Source: Rhodospirillaceae bacterium (GTDB lineage: Bacteria > Pseudomonadota > Alphaproteobacteria > UBA8366). Taken from it: a DNA stretch of 33,746 nucleotides. Both the position numbers and the translations under genes were made by a program. The stretch is from assembly GCA_002716125.1 (NCBI GenBank), contig PAZH01000033.1, forward strand, positions 1-33,746, given 5' to 3'. This document shows, one piece after another, positions 8,414 to 16,425 of the stretch; the first letter of the stretch is position 1, and every line of letters starts with the position of its first letter. The notes beneath the pieces are model-generated. The model worked only from the letters and a program-made list of their open reading frames with translations. It ran no database searches and was not told the origin of the DNA.

Positions 8414-11400
8414 TGAAAGTCCCGGCTTCCGGGAAAGATCGCCTTGGCCTGTTCGCGCGGATGACGCGGCGACGGGATCGGCGCGAAGCGTTTCGGCGGC
8501 GGGTGGTTTTCGTCGCGGCCGGGATTGGTCACCGCATCGCCAGGTCCGAAGGTAAGCTGAAACCCTTCTTCACCCCCGAGACTATCGAGCAAGTCCGATA
8601 GGTCCTCGATCTTATCGACCGCGATATGCGTGACGATCCCTTCACGCTGCAGCTTGCCGGTCACGCGCATGAGACGTGCGGAAAGAACGACACGCCGGAA
8701 TTCTTCGAGCACCTTGGGCCAGACAATCACATTGGAAACACCCGTCTCATCCTCCAAGGTCACGAAGATGACACCCTTTGCGGTACCGGGGCGTTGGCGC
8801 ACCAGCACGAGCCCGGCAACCGTCACCAACGATGCGTCCGGCACATCCAGGAGCCGATCGGAGGGAATGGCAGCGCCCAAACGATGGCGCACCAGACGCA
8901 AGGGATGCGCCCGTAAGGTCATACGCAAACTCGCGTAATCCTCAACCACCTCCTCGCCGACGGTCATCCGGGGAAGCGGTACATCCGGTTCCTCACCGAG
9001 TTCCGCCGCCCCCGCTGCCGCGAACAACGGCAGCGGCGACATCGTACGCCGCAAGGGTTTGATCGCCCAAAGCGCGTCCCGCCGCGACAGCCCCATGGAT
9101 GAAAAAGCGTCCGCCTGCGCCAGCTTCTCCAATGCCGGGGCCGGAACACTGGCCCGCCGCCAGATCGAAATCGGATCGCGATAGCCGTTGCCCCGTGCGG
9201 CCACCAGCCATTCCGCATCCTCCTGACCGACGCCCTTGATCTGCCGCAGGCCAAGACGCAGCGCATAACCGCCGCCGGGCCCGCTCGGTGCGCCGCCCGG
9301 CTCCAACGTACAGTCCCAATCGGAATAATTGACGTCCGCCGGCCGCACTTCGACCCCGTGCTCGCGTGCATCGCGCACGATCTGTGCGGGCGCATAGAAT
9401 CCCATCGGCTGGCTGTTCAGCAACGCCGCCGCAAAAACCGCCGGATAACGGCACTTCAGCCACGCGGAGACATAGACCAGCAACGCGAAACTCGCCGCGT
9501 GACTTTCCGGAAAACCGTATTCGCCGAAGCCTTCGATTTGCTGGAAACAACGTGCCGCGAATTCGCGTTCATAACCATTCGCCGCCATGCCCTCGATGAA
9601 TTTTTCGCGAAACGTATGGATCGTGCCGGTCTTACGGAAAGTCGCCATGGCGCGGCGTAATTTATCGGCTTCCGACGGTTTGAACCCGGCCCCGACGATG
9701 GCGATCTTCATCGCCTGTTCCTGGAACAGCGGCACGCCGAGGGTCTTCTCCAGGACCTGACGCAAATCTTCGGACGGATAGATCACTTTCTCCTCGCCGT
9801 TCCGGCGACGCAGATAAGGATGCACCATGTCCCCTTGGATCGGTCCCGGTCGGACGATCGCCACTTCAATCACCAGATCGTAAAAATTACGCGGTTTCAT
9901 GCGCGGCAGAAACGACATCTGGGCACGGCTTTCGACTTGGAAGACGCCCAACGAATCCGCCTTGCAGAGCATGTCGTAGACGACGCTATCCTCCGGCGGC
10001 ACGGTCGCGAGATCGTAATTCCGCCCGTGATGCCGCCGCAGCAGATCGAAGCCCTTGTGAATGCAGCTCAACATCCCGAGCGCCAAGACATCGATCTTGA
10101 GTATGCCCAGCGCATCGAGATCGTCCTTATCCCACTCGATGACCGTGCGGTCCTCCATCGCGGCGTTCTCGACCGGTACGACCTCATCAAGCCGTCCTTT
10201 CGTGATGACGAAACCGCCGACATGCTGAGAGAGATGGCGCGGGAACCCGATCAACTCTTTTGTCAGATGCATGGCGAGGCGCAATCGCCGGTCGGAAAGA
10301 TCAAATCCGAGTTCCGAGACGCGTTCGTCTTCCAGGCCGTCCCCCCATCGTCCCCAGGTCTGCGATGCCAATGCGGCCACCGTGTCTTCCGACAGGCCCA
10401 GGACCTTGCCGACCTCGCGAACCGCGCGCCGCGTGCGGTAATGGATGACAGTTGCCGTCATTCCGGCCCGTTCGCGGCCGTATTTCTCGTAAATGTACTG
10501 GATCACCTCTTCGCGGCGTTCATGTTCGAAATCGACATCAATGTCCGGCGGCTCGTTACGTTCGGCCGAGACGAACCGCTCGAACAGGAGATCAACGCGG
10601 GACGGATCGACCGCCGTAATGCCGAGACAATAACAAACCGCCGAATTCGCCGCCGACCCCCGCCCCTGGCACAAGATATCGTTTTCCCGAGCAAAGCGGA
10701 CCGCGTCGTGCACTGTCAGAAAATAGGGCGCGTAAGAAAGCTCGCCGATCAGCTGCAGTTCGTGCTCAACCTGCTTGCGGACACCTCCAGGCACACCGCC
10801 CGGATAACGACGCCGCGCGCCCTCCCAAGTCAAATCCTCTAACACGGCCTGCGGCGGGCGGCCGTCCGGTGCCACTTCATCGGGGTATTCGTAGCGCAGC
10901 TCATCGAGACTGAAACGGCACCGTTCGGCAATCTCCACAGTACGGGCAATCGCCTCCGGATAGTCGCGGAACAACAAAGCCATCTCTTCCGGCGGCTTTA
11001 GGCGCCGCTCGGCATTCGCCGCAAGACGAAAACCGGCATCGTCGAGCGTGCATTTCTCACGGATGCAGGCAACAACATCGGCCAGCGGCCGGCGGGCCGC
11101 CGAATGCATATGTACATCGTTCGCTGCAACCAGCGGCGTTCCGCATTGCCTCGCGATCTCCGACAATCTTGCCAGTCGCGCCGTGTCGTCGCCCCGTAAC
11201 GGATGATTGGCGATCAGGTAACTATTCCCGGGAAAAGCGGCATTCAATGCGGACAGTTGGGCAACAAAGCCCTTATCGTCATTCCCGCGAAGGCTGGGAT
11301 CCAGATTGCGCCCGATATCTTCCGGGATTCCCGCCTTCGCGGGCATGACCGTTGAGGGCGAGACCGCGAGGAAGATCATCCCCGCGCCCCATTCCAAGAC

Positions 11401-11733
11401 ATCGGCGAAGCGAATCTCACATTCCCCTTTTGGTGCCCGCCGACGGCCGAGCGTGATCAGACGGGACAGGCGACCGTACGCGGCGCGGTCGGTCGGGTAA
11501 GCCAGTAGACTGATTCCGTCGGAGAGGTCGAGACGCGCCCCTACGCAGAGGCGGAGGCCGGCCTCCTTCGCCGCAATATGGGCGCGAACGACTCCCGCCA
11601 AGCTGTTCCGGTCCGCAATCCCAATCGCCGCATAGCCAAAGGCCGCAGCCTGCAGCGCCATTTCTTCCGGATGGGAGGCGCCCCGCAGGAAGCTGAAATT
11701 ACTCGTCACCTGAAGTTCGGCATATTGCGTCAT
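8410..11733 (-). CDS. dnaE2: Error-prone DNA polymerase DnaE2 (ImuC)
   Basis: A 1107-residue C-family polymerase, the catalytic subunit of the SOS mutasome that copies damaged DNA. The start at MTQYAELQVTSNFSFLRGAS is the family's N-terminal PHP-domain motif; the frame's upstream extension overlaps imuB and is rejected. The PHP domain (to about residue 290) is followed by the palm, with ILCQGRGSAANSAVCYCLG and the catalytic Asp triad in PPDIDVDFEHERREE. Later come the helix-hairpin-helix block (LRLGLRQIKGVGQEDAEWLV) and a C-terminal OB domain (VTVAGLVLVRQRPGTAKGVIFVTLEDETG). It starts one base after the imuB stop. Unusually, residues 129-152 are encoded by a palindromic dispersed repeat (see 11278-11349). 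Confidence 0.95.
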   Translation of the reverse strand: MTQYAELQVTSNFSFLRGASHPEEMALQAAAFGYAAIGIADRNSLAGVVRAHIAAKEAGLRLCVGARLDLSDGISLLAYPTDRAAYGRLSRLITLGRRRAPKGECEIRFADVLEWGAGMIFLAVSPSTVMPAKAGIPEDIGRNLDPSLRGNDDKGFVAQLSALNAAFPGNSYLIANHPLRGDDTARLARLSEIARQCGTPLVAANDVHMHSAARRPLADVVACIREKCTLDDAGFRLAANAERRLKPPEEMALLFRDYPEAIARTVEIAERCRFSLDELRYEYPDEVAPDGRPPQAVLEDLTWEGARRRYPGGVPGGVRKQVEHELQLIGELSYAPYFLTVHDAVRFARENDILCQGRGSAANSAVCYCLGITAVDPSRVDLLFERFVSAERNEPPDIDVDFEHERREEVIQYIYEKYGRERAGMTATVIHYRTRRAVREVGKVLGLSEDTVAALASQTWGRWGDGLEDERVSELGFDLSDRRLRLAMHLTKELIGFPRHLSQHVGGFVITKGRLDEVVPVENAAMEDRTVIEWDKDDLDALGILKIDVLALGMLSCIHKGFDLLRRHHGRNYDLATVPPEDSVVYDMLCKADSLGVFQVESRAQMSFLPRMKPRNFYDLVIEVAIVRPGPIQGDMVHPYLRRRNGEEKVIYPSEDLRQVLEKTLGVPLFQEQAMKIAIVGAGFKPSEADKLRRAMATFRKTGTIHTFREKFIEGMAANGYEREFAARCFQQIEGFGEYGFPESHAASFALLVYVSAWLKCRYPAVFAAALLNSQPMGFYAPAQIVRDAREHGVEVRPADVNYSDWDCTLEPGGAPSGPGGGYALRLGLRQIKGVGQEDAEWLVAARGNGYRDPISIWRRASVPAPALEKLAQADAFSSMGLSRRDALWAIKPLRRTMSPLPLFAAAGAAELGEEPDVPLPRMTVGEEVVEDYASLRMTLRAHPLRLVRHRLGAAIPSDRLLDVPDASLVTVAGLVLVRQRPGTAKGVIFVTLEDETGVSNVIVWPKVLEEFRRVVLSARLMRVTGKLQREGIVTHIAVDKIEDLSDLLDSLGGEEGFQLTFGPGDAVTNPGRDENHPPPKRFAPIPSPRHPREQAKAIFPGSRDFH
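11278..11349. repeat. Palindromic dispersed repeat inserted in frame in dnaE2
   Basis: Two arms (11278-11302 and 11325-11349) are inverted copies matching at 22 of 25 positions, with a 22-base loop. The arm sequence GTCATTCCCGCGAAGG is, from general knowledge, the core of a very common intergenic palindrome in several alphaproteobacteria. The element is exactly 72 bp (24 codons) and adds VMPAKAGIPEDIGRNLDPSL plus four residues to the polymerase without breaking the frame. Confidence 0.85.
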
Positions 11734-11734
11734 G

Positions 11735-13297
11735 TCAGGCGAAAATCCCGTGGACGAACCATTGCGTTTTCTCAACCCCGGCTTTCTCGCGCCTGTCTTC
11801 TTCGCGCCCTCCTTCTTCGCGATAAAGCCAAAGTCGCCGCCCATCCGCATCTTCGATCCGCCAATAGTCGCGAGGACCGCCGGTCCAGTTTCGGTCCTGT
11901 CGCCACCATTCCGGCGAAATCCGCTCCGGTCCATCCATCCGGCGCAATTGATAAAGCCGGTGGCGCCATCGGAAGACCGCAGGTGGCGTGCCGTCCGCTT
12001 CCTCGGGGGTCATCGCGACCATTGGCTCGGGATCGGAGAGCAAACGAACCGGCCGGTCGTGTGGCATCTTCCCATCGCTCCATGCCTTCGCATCAACATC
12101 GGGTCTTTCCGAAGCGGTCGGCAGAAACCGCTGTGCCCGCTCCGGTAAATGGCTTGCCGCCGGCTGGAGGCGCTGCAGGCGGCCGAAACCCAAGCGGTTG
12201 CCAAGCCGGTCCATCAGGGCGGACATCGGTTCCGCCGCTTTGCCCGCATCGCCGGCGAAAACCGATTGATCGGGTGCCAGTTTATCGGTCGCCGGCGCGT
12301 GCAGTGTCATCGTCTCAACACCGAACCCCGGGTCGAGCGTCGTGAGGCGTTCCGCAAACAAGCACGCTAAGTGTTGGGGATCGCGCGTTGCCCGCGCCGT
12401 CCCGATCTCGATCTGCTGGACGGAGCCGTCGACACGAAACAATGCGAGTTCAAGGCGCCGCCCACCCCGGGCCGCACGGCTCAATTGCTGCGATAGATCC
12501 GTCAACAAACGGTCGAGCCCGCGCGCGATATCCTCGGCATGACCGATCGGCTCCGTAAAGGCCAAACGGCTTCGAAATGGCGCCACGTGCCGGCGCGGTG
12601 AAATCGGCTCCGCGATACGGCCTAATGCTTGATCGAGGCGTAACCCGGCTTCTTCTCCGTAACGCACCACAAAGGAAGCGCGCGGCAGCGCATAGAGATC
12701 GCCGACCCGGCGGAGCCCCAACCGGTTGAGGGATGCCACGGTCTCGGTCCCAAGGCGCAGTGCCGCCACGGGCAAACTGCCCATCCGTTTCCGCAGGTCT
12801 TTCTCCTCCACAACCGCCGTGGCACCGGCGAACCGCGCCAATGCCCAGGCAGCCCCCGGTGTCGGCGCCAGCGATGCTTGTACCGCAAAACCGAAACCGG
12901 CAATACGCGTCAGCAAATCCGCTACCATGGCGCCCTCGCCGCCGAACAGATGGGCACACCCCGCCGTGTCCAGCCAAACCCCGTCCGGGCCGTCAACCGC
13001 GGTCCAAGGCGTGTAACGCCCGCACCAATCCGCTAACTGCTCGAGAAGCTTTGCCGTCGCGGCCGGGTCGTCCGCCTGTACGACGACTTCCGGGACAAGC
13101 GCCCGCGCGTCCGCGAGCGGCATACCCGGCGTCAACCCAGCCTGTTCTGCCGCGGCATCGACCGCCGTCAGCAAACGACGTCCGCGACTATCGGCTGTGA
13201 GTGCAAAAGGACGGTCAGACGAGACAGAGCTGTCCCGCCGCCGCAACCGGTCGGTCCCCAGCCTCGGCAGCCAGAGCGAGATTACCCGTCGCGTCAT
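11735..13297 (-). CDS. imuB: ImuB, Y-family-like mutasome protein
   Basis: A 520-residue DinB/UmuC-related protein that bridges DnaE2 and the sliding clamp in SOS mutagenesis. The start MTRRVISLWLPRLGTDRL lies 4 bases after the imuA stop, behind a GGAAGG ribosome site. The polymerase-like part shows GVWLDTAGCAHLFGGEGAM, the ImuB version of the Y-family active-site segment in which the catalytic acidic pair is lost, so it is expected to be catalytically inactive. The C-terminal part (about residue 380 on) ends with a conserved RDYWRIEDADGRRLWLYREE segment and a Lys/Arg/Glu-rich tail. It lies between imuA and dnaE2 in one operon. Confidence 0.93.
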   Translation of the reverse strand: MTRRVISLWLPRLGTDRLRRRDSSVSSDRPFALTADSRGRRLLTAVDAAAEQAGLTPGMPLADARALVPEVVVQADDPAATAKLLEQLADWCGRYTPWTAVDGPDGVWLDTAGCAHLFGGEGAMVADLLTRIAGFGFAVQASLAPTPGAAWALARFAGATAVVEEKDLRKRMGSLPVAALRLGTETVASLNRLGLRRVGDLYALPRASFVVRYGEEAGLRLDQALGRIAEPISPRRHVAPFRSRLAFTEPIGHAEDIARGLDRLLTDLSQQLSRAARGGRRLELALFRVDGSVQQIEIGTARATRDPQHLACLFAERLTTLDPGFGVETMTLHAPATDKLAPDQSVFAGDAGKAAEPMSALMDRLGNRLGFGRLQRLQPAASHLPERAQRFLPTASERPDVDAKAWSDGKMPHDRPVRLLSDPEPMVAMTPEEADGTPPAVFRWRHRLYQLRRMDGPERISPEWWRQDRNWTGGPRDYWRIEDADGRRLWLYREEGGREEDRREKAGVEKTQWFVHGIFA

Positions 13298-13301
13298 CGC
13301 G

Positions 13302-13958
13302 TCATACCTTCCATTCATTGCCGGCAATGGCGGCCCCACGGCAGCGATGCAAGACAGCGTGCCAACCGCCCCCCGGCTGCGGGTCGACCTGCCAACGGCT
13401 GGCCACGGCGCTCGGCGCGAGACGCCCGGCACCGCCTTCCGTCCGAAGAATCAACCCTAGTGTTCCGCCTGCTTCCGCAGCCAATTGCAGGCGGCGGCTT
13501 TCAATGAGACCGATATCGGCTTCCGGCTCCGCAATCACGATCGCCGGCGCGCTTGAGCGCAATCCCTCCTCCATCACCCAAAGCATTTCTTTCTGATTGC
13601 GGCACCGCGCGAGCGTCAACCGCGACGGGTCCAGGCCCAAAGCCGCAAGCCCCGGCCCATAAGGGTCCTCGCATCGCGTATCGTCGAGACACCACAGGAC
13701 CGGTCCTTCGAGGCGGGCTGCGAGCAGAATCGCCCAAACCGCAGCCCCGCTGCCGAGACACTCGTGAACGGCATCTTTGAGCAAACCGCCGCCCGGTAGA
13801 ACATCGTCGATTTCCGGCAACCCGAAGCCAACCGCGCCTTCCGTCACCCGTCCGCCTCTTTCAAGACGGGCGACCTGTCGTCGTAAATCCGCAAGCAAAT
13901 CGCGATTTACAGGACGGGAACCGGTATCCTCCGGCACGGAAAGCGCGGCGACGGGCAT
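13302..13958 (-). CDS. imuA: ImuA, RecA-like SOS mutagenesis protein
   Basis: A 218-residue protein related to RecA/SulA that is the first gene of the imuA-imuB-dnaE2 cassette and is required for damage-induced mutagenesis. It shows FGLPEIDDVLPGGGL, the family's equivalent of the RecA start, but the Walker A lysine is not present (LGSGAAVWAILLA), as is usual for ImuA. The start ATG at 13958 follows an excellent TAGGAGG ribosome site. A LexA-type box lies 38-52 bp upstream, so the operon should be SOS-induced. Identity rests on both sequence and the gene order. Confidence 0.9.
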   Translation of the reverse strand: MPVAALSVPEDTGSRPVNRDLLADLRRQVARLERGGRVTEGAVGFGLPEIDDVLPGGGLLKDAVHECLGSGAAVWAILLAARLEGPVLWCLDDTRCEDPYGPGLAALGLDPSRLTLARCRNQKEMLWVMEEGLRSSAPAIVIAEPEADIGLIESRRLQLAAEAGGTLGLILRTEGGAGRLAPSAVASRWQVDPQPGGGWHAVLHRCRGAAIAGNEWKV

Positions 13959-13995
13959 TCGAACCTCCTACCTTAGCAGTGCTGCATTCTTATTT

Positions 13996-14010
13996 GTTCT
14001 TGTTTTGTTC
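13996..14010 (-). promoter_or_regulatory. LexA box (GTTC-N7-GTTC) of the imuA operon
   Basis: The sequence GTTCTTGTTTTGTTC is a perfect direct repeat GTTC-N7-GTTC, the known alphaproteobacterial LexA operator. It lies 38-52 bp before the imuA ATG, which fits repression of the mutasome operon until DNA damage. The second GTTC also forms a 6-bp inverted repeat with TAGAAC at 14020-14025. Confidence 0.85.
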
Positions 14011-14048
14011 TATTAAATTTAGAACACCGGGTCAATAGGGAACACCAG

Positions 14049-15916
14049 CTATGTCGAACCGTCAGATGCTTCCGCGGTCCGACGCGACGCCAGCGTCTCT
14101 TCGGTAATGCGATAATAGGGAACCGGATCCGGAAACCCTTTGAGCGTGGCCAAATGACGTTCAGCCTCAAGCTCACGCGCCAACGGTGCAACAGACGGGT
14201 CTTCCGCGAATTTTTCAGAGAAAACGACATCGCCGCCCAGACTCTCACCTTCCAGCCGCGCCGCCTTGTTGGCCGCAGTGCCGTAGTAGTCCAGCCGGTT
14301 GTTCAGCGTCACCGAGATACAGCGCCCGACGTGAAGACCGACCTTAATCGTCACCGGCGTCCGCCCGGAATGCGCATTAAATGTTTCAAAATCCCGATGG
14401 ATCTGAATACCGCAGTTCAAACCATCGAGCGGATTGGAAAACGAGGCCATGATGGCATCGCCGATGGTCTTGACGATCGCCCCATTGTTTTCCCGTACCG
14501 CTTTCCCCAATACGGCAAAATGCTGTCGAACCAAATGATAGGCTTGGGAGTCGCCGATCTTTTCGTACAACGCCGTCGATCCCTTCAGATCCGTAAACAT
14601 GATCGTGACGTGGTCGATATCGACATCGTCGCCCGGCCGCAGCAATTGTTCCTCGAAAAGATCGCGAAACGCCTGCAACGTCGTCGCCTTATGCGCTGTC
14701 AACGCATCGCGCCGCCAGGCGAACTCCTCGACCATGAAGGTCAATCGCCGATCGGTCTTGTTATGTAAAGCAATCCGCCTCGGTTCCGCCGGATCGCCCG
14801 TGACGATGTCAGTTCCTTCGGCGCATATCTCCGGGAACCCGCCGCCTTCATGCGAAATCGTGATCTCCTCGCCCGGTTCAAGCGTTCGCGCGCGGTACAT
14901 GCCTGGGAACAGCTCTATCTCCTCCGTCCGACGCTCTCCCGGCTCCAGCGTCAATTGAACCTTCACATGCGGCGTGCTCATCGGCCCGAACAAGCAATAC
15001 TCCCGTCCGTCGATATCCCGGATTGCGCGAGACGGGTGGAACGCGAGTTCCAAATTTTCCGTGAAATTTCGATCAAAATCGACGTTGCAACTGGGACAAT
15101 GCGCGCCGGTCGGAAGTTGATCGAGCGCGATGTTCGAAGATTTCCCGATCTGACATCGCGGACACAACAAATCCCAACGCATACCCAACAAACCGGATTT
15201 CACCGCTTGCAGGCAGACCTCAATCGTCTCGCGCACCGGCGTTCCCCACAGACGCGCGAGGCGAAGTAGGCGAATAGAGACCACGTCGACCTCTTGACGC
15301 TCCTTTACATAGTCGGCGAGCCGGCGCGCCAACCCGTTCCCGTAGGGTGTTTTATCGAGCTCCTCGATCAGCGGTTCGATCCGCTCCTCTGCACCGGGGC
15401 TGAGGTCTGGCAGCGGCACGTCGAACTCCCGCTCGGCCCGGCCCGCCGCGAATTCCCGCTCGGACCGGCCCGCCGCGAATTCCCGCGCGTCATCGGCCAA
15501 GCGTCCGAAATCACGTTCCGCCGCCGTAAAAAATTTGGTCGCCAACACGGCCTTCCCAACCAAATTCGCGGCGTCGGCTTCGAGCTGATACTCGCCGCGG
15601 CAACCATGCCTGGTCGAAGTGAAAGTGAGACGCGCATTCATATGACGCAGCGGGCCTTTGCGAAACGTCCGGCGATGCTCGAACCAGCGCCCATGCACCC
15701 AGTCGACCGGATGATCCTCCCACTCAAGCTCCGAGCGGCCCAACTTTGCCCGGCCCAGATATTCGACCGACCCGTCTTCGCGCGGTGTTTCGATGATCTC
15801 GTGCTTCGGCAACCCAGCCGCTTCATTGAATCGCGCCGTGTCAGCAAGACCGGCCACACGCGGTCGACCGGCGAGTCGAATTCCCAAACGAACGAACGCT
15901 TTTTTAGATCAGACAC
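14049..15916 (-). pseudogene. Class III adenylate/guanylate cyclase with DUF5939-like N-terminus, -1 frameshift
   Basis: A cyclase of about 622 residues if one missing base is restored. Translation starts at GTG 15916 (GAGGGA upstream) as MSDLKKRSFVWEFDSPVDRVWPVL and continues in another frame as ADTARFNEAAGLPKHE; a single lost C (plus strand, at about 15845) joins them into one smooth helix-grip-like N-terminal domain. A zinc-ribbon-like CPRC...CPSC pair follows in the middle. The C-terminal catalytic domain shows both metal aspartates (FTDLKGSTALYE and KTIGDAIMASF) and the NKAAR motif; Thr in YYGTAAN occupies the substrate-selecting position. It would make cAMP (or cGMP). Without the missing base the shorter frame would need a TTG at 15887. 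It could be a true mutation or a sequence error. Confidence 0.82.
15423..15485. repeat. 27-bp tandem repeat inside the cyclase gene
   Basis: Two adjacent 27-bp copies (15423-15449 and 15450-15476, two mismatches) and a third partial copy starting GAATTCCCGC at 15477. They encode repeated EREFAAGR units in a charged linker between the N-terminal domain and the rest of the cyclase. Confidence 0.85.
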
Positions 15917-16017
15917 GGACAGTCCCTCGACGAATCGGACGCGCTATATTCTACTATTAATACATCATCCGATCGAAGTCGGATCACAATCTAACCATCA
16001 CCCCCAAAGGCGAAGTC

Positions 16018-16425
16018 ATGACGATCGAACATCACGTCGGAAATCTCTCGCGTCACATCGACCAAGTTACGGAAGAATGGCAGGAAGGTTATTGTAAACT
16101 CTCTGTCGAGCTCGGCGAACAACACATCAATCGTAGCGGTGCCGTCGACGGCGGCGTGTTTGCTATCTTGATCGATTCGGCGGCCGCCTACGCAGGCACC
16201 TATCCAAAAGACGGCGAGCCGCGCGCAGACTGCGCGACAATTTCATTGAACGTGAATTTTGCGGGACAGCCTTCGGGTCGTCGGCTGATTGCGGAAGGGC
16301 ATGTGCGCCGTGCCGGCAACCGAGTCTTCTTCGCGTCATGCACAGTTACGGACGAAGAAGGCAACCTTTGCGCCTTCGGCGACAGCACCTTCCGGATCTT
16401 CAAGCCTCGCGGTGAATCGCCTTAA
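16018..16425 (+). CDS. PaaI-family hotdog-fold thioesterase
   Basis: A 135-residue hotdog protein likely to hydrolyse acyl-CoA thioesters in the cytoplasm. The core HINRSGAVDGGVFAILIDSAAAYAG matches the N-x-x-G-x-x-HGG helix of PaaI-type enzymes, but the His of HGG is replaced by Asp here (VDGG). The catalytic acidic residue after it (LIDSAA) is kept. The strand ISLNVNFAGQPSGRRLIAEGHVRRAGNRVFFASCTV is typical. The ATG follows AAAGGCGAAG. It is divergent from the cyclase and its TTAA stop is shared with the chemoreceptor. Substrate unknown; the altered HGG makes full activity less sure. Confidence 0.85.
   Translation: MTIEHHVGNLSRHIDQVTEEWQEGYCKLSVELGEQHINRSGAVDGGVFAILIDSAAAYAGTYPKDGEPRADCATISLNVNFAGQPSGRRLIAEGHVRRAGNRVFFASCTVTDEEGNLCAFGDSTFRIFKPRGESP

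Noticed and set aside
9820..10842. Long plus-strand open frame of 340 codons
   Set aside because: It lies wholly inside dnaE2 on the other strand, is rich in Arg, His and Asp runs typical of an antisense shadow, and shows no family motif.
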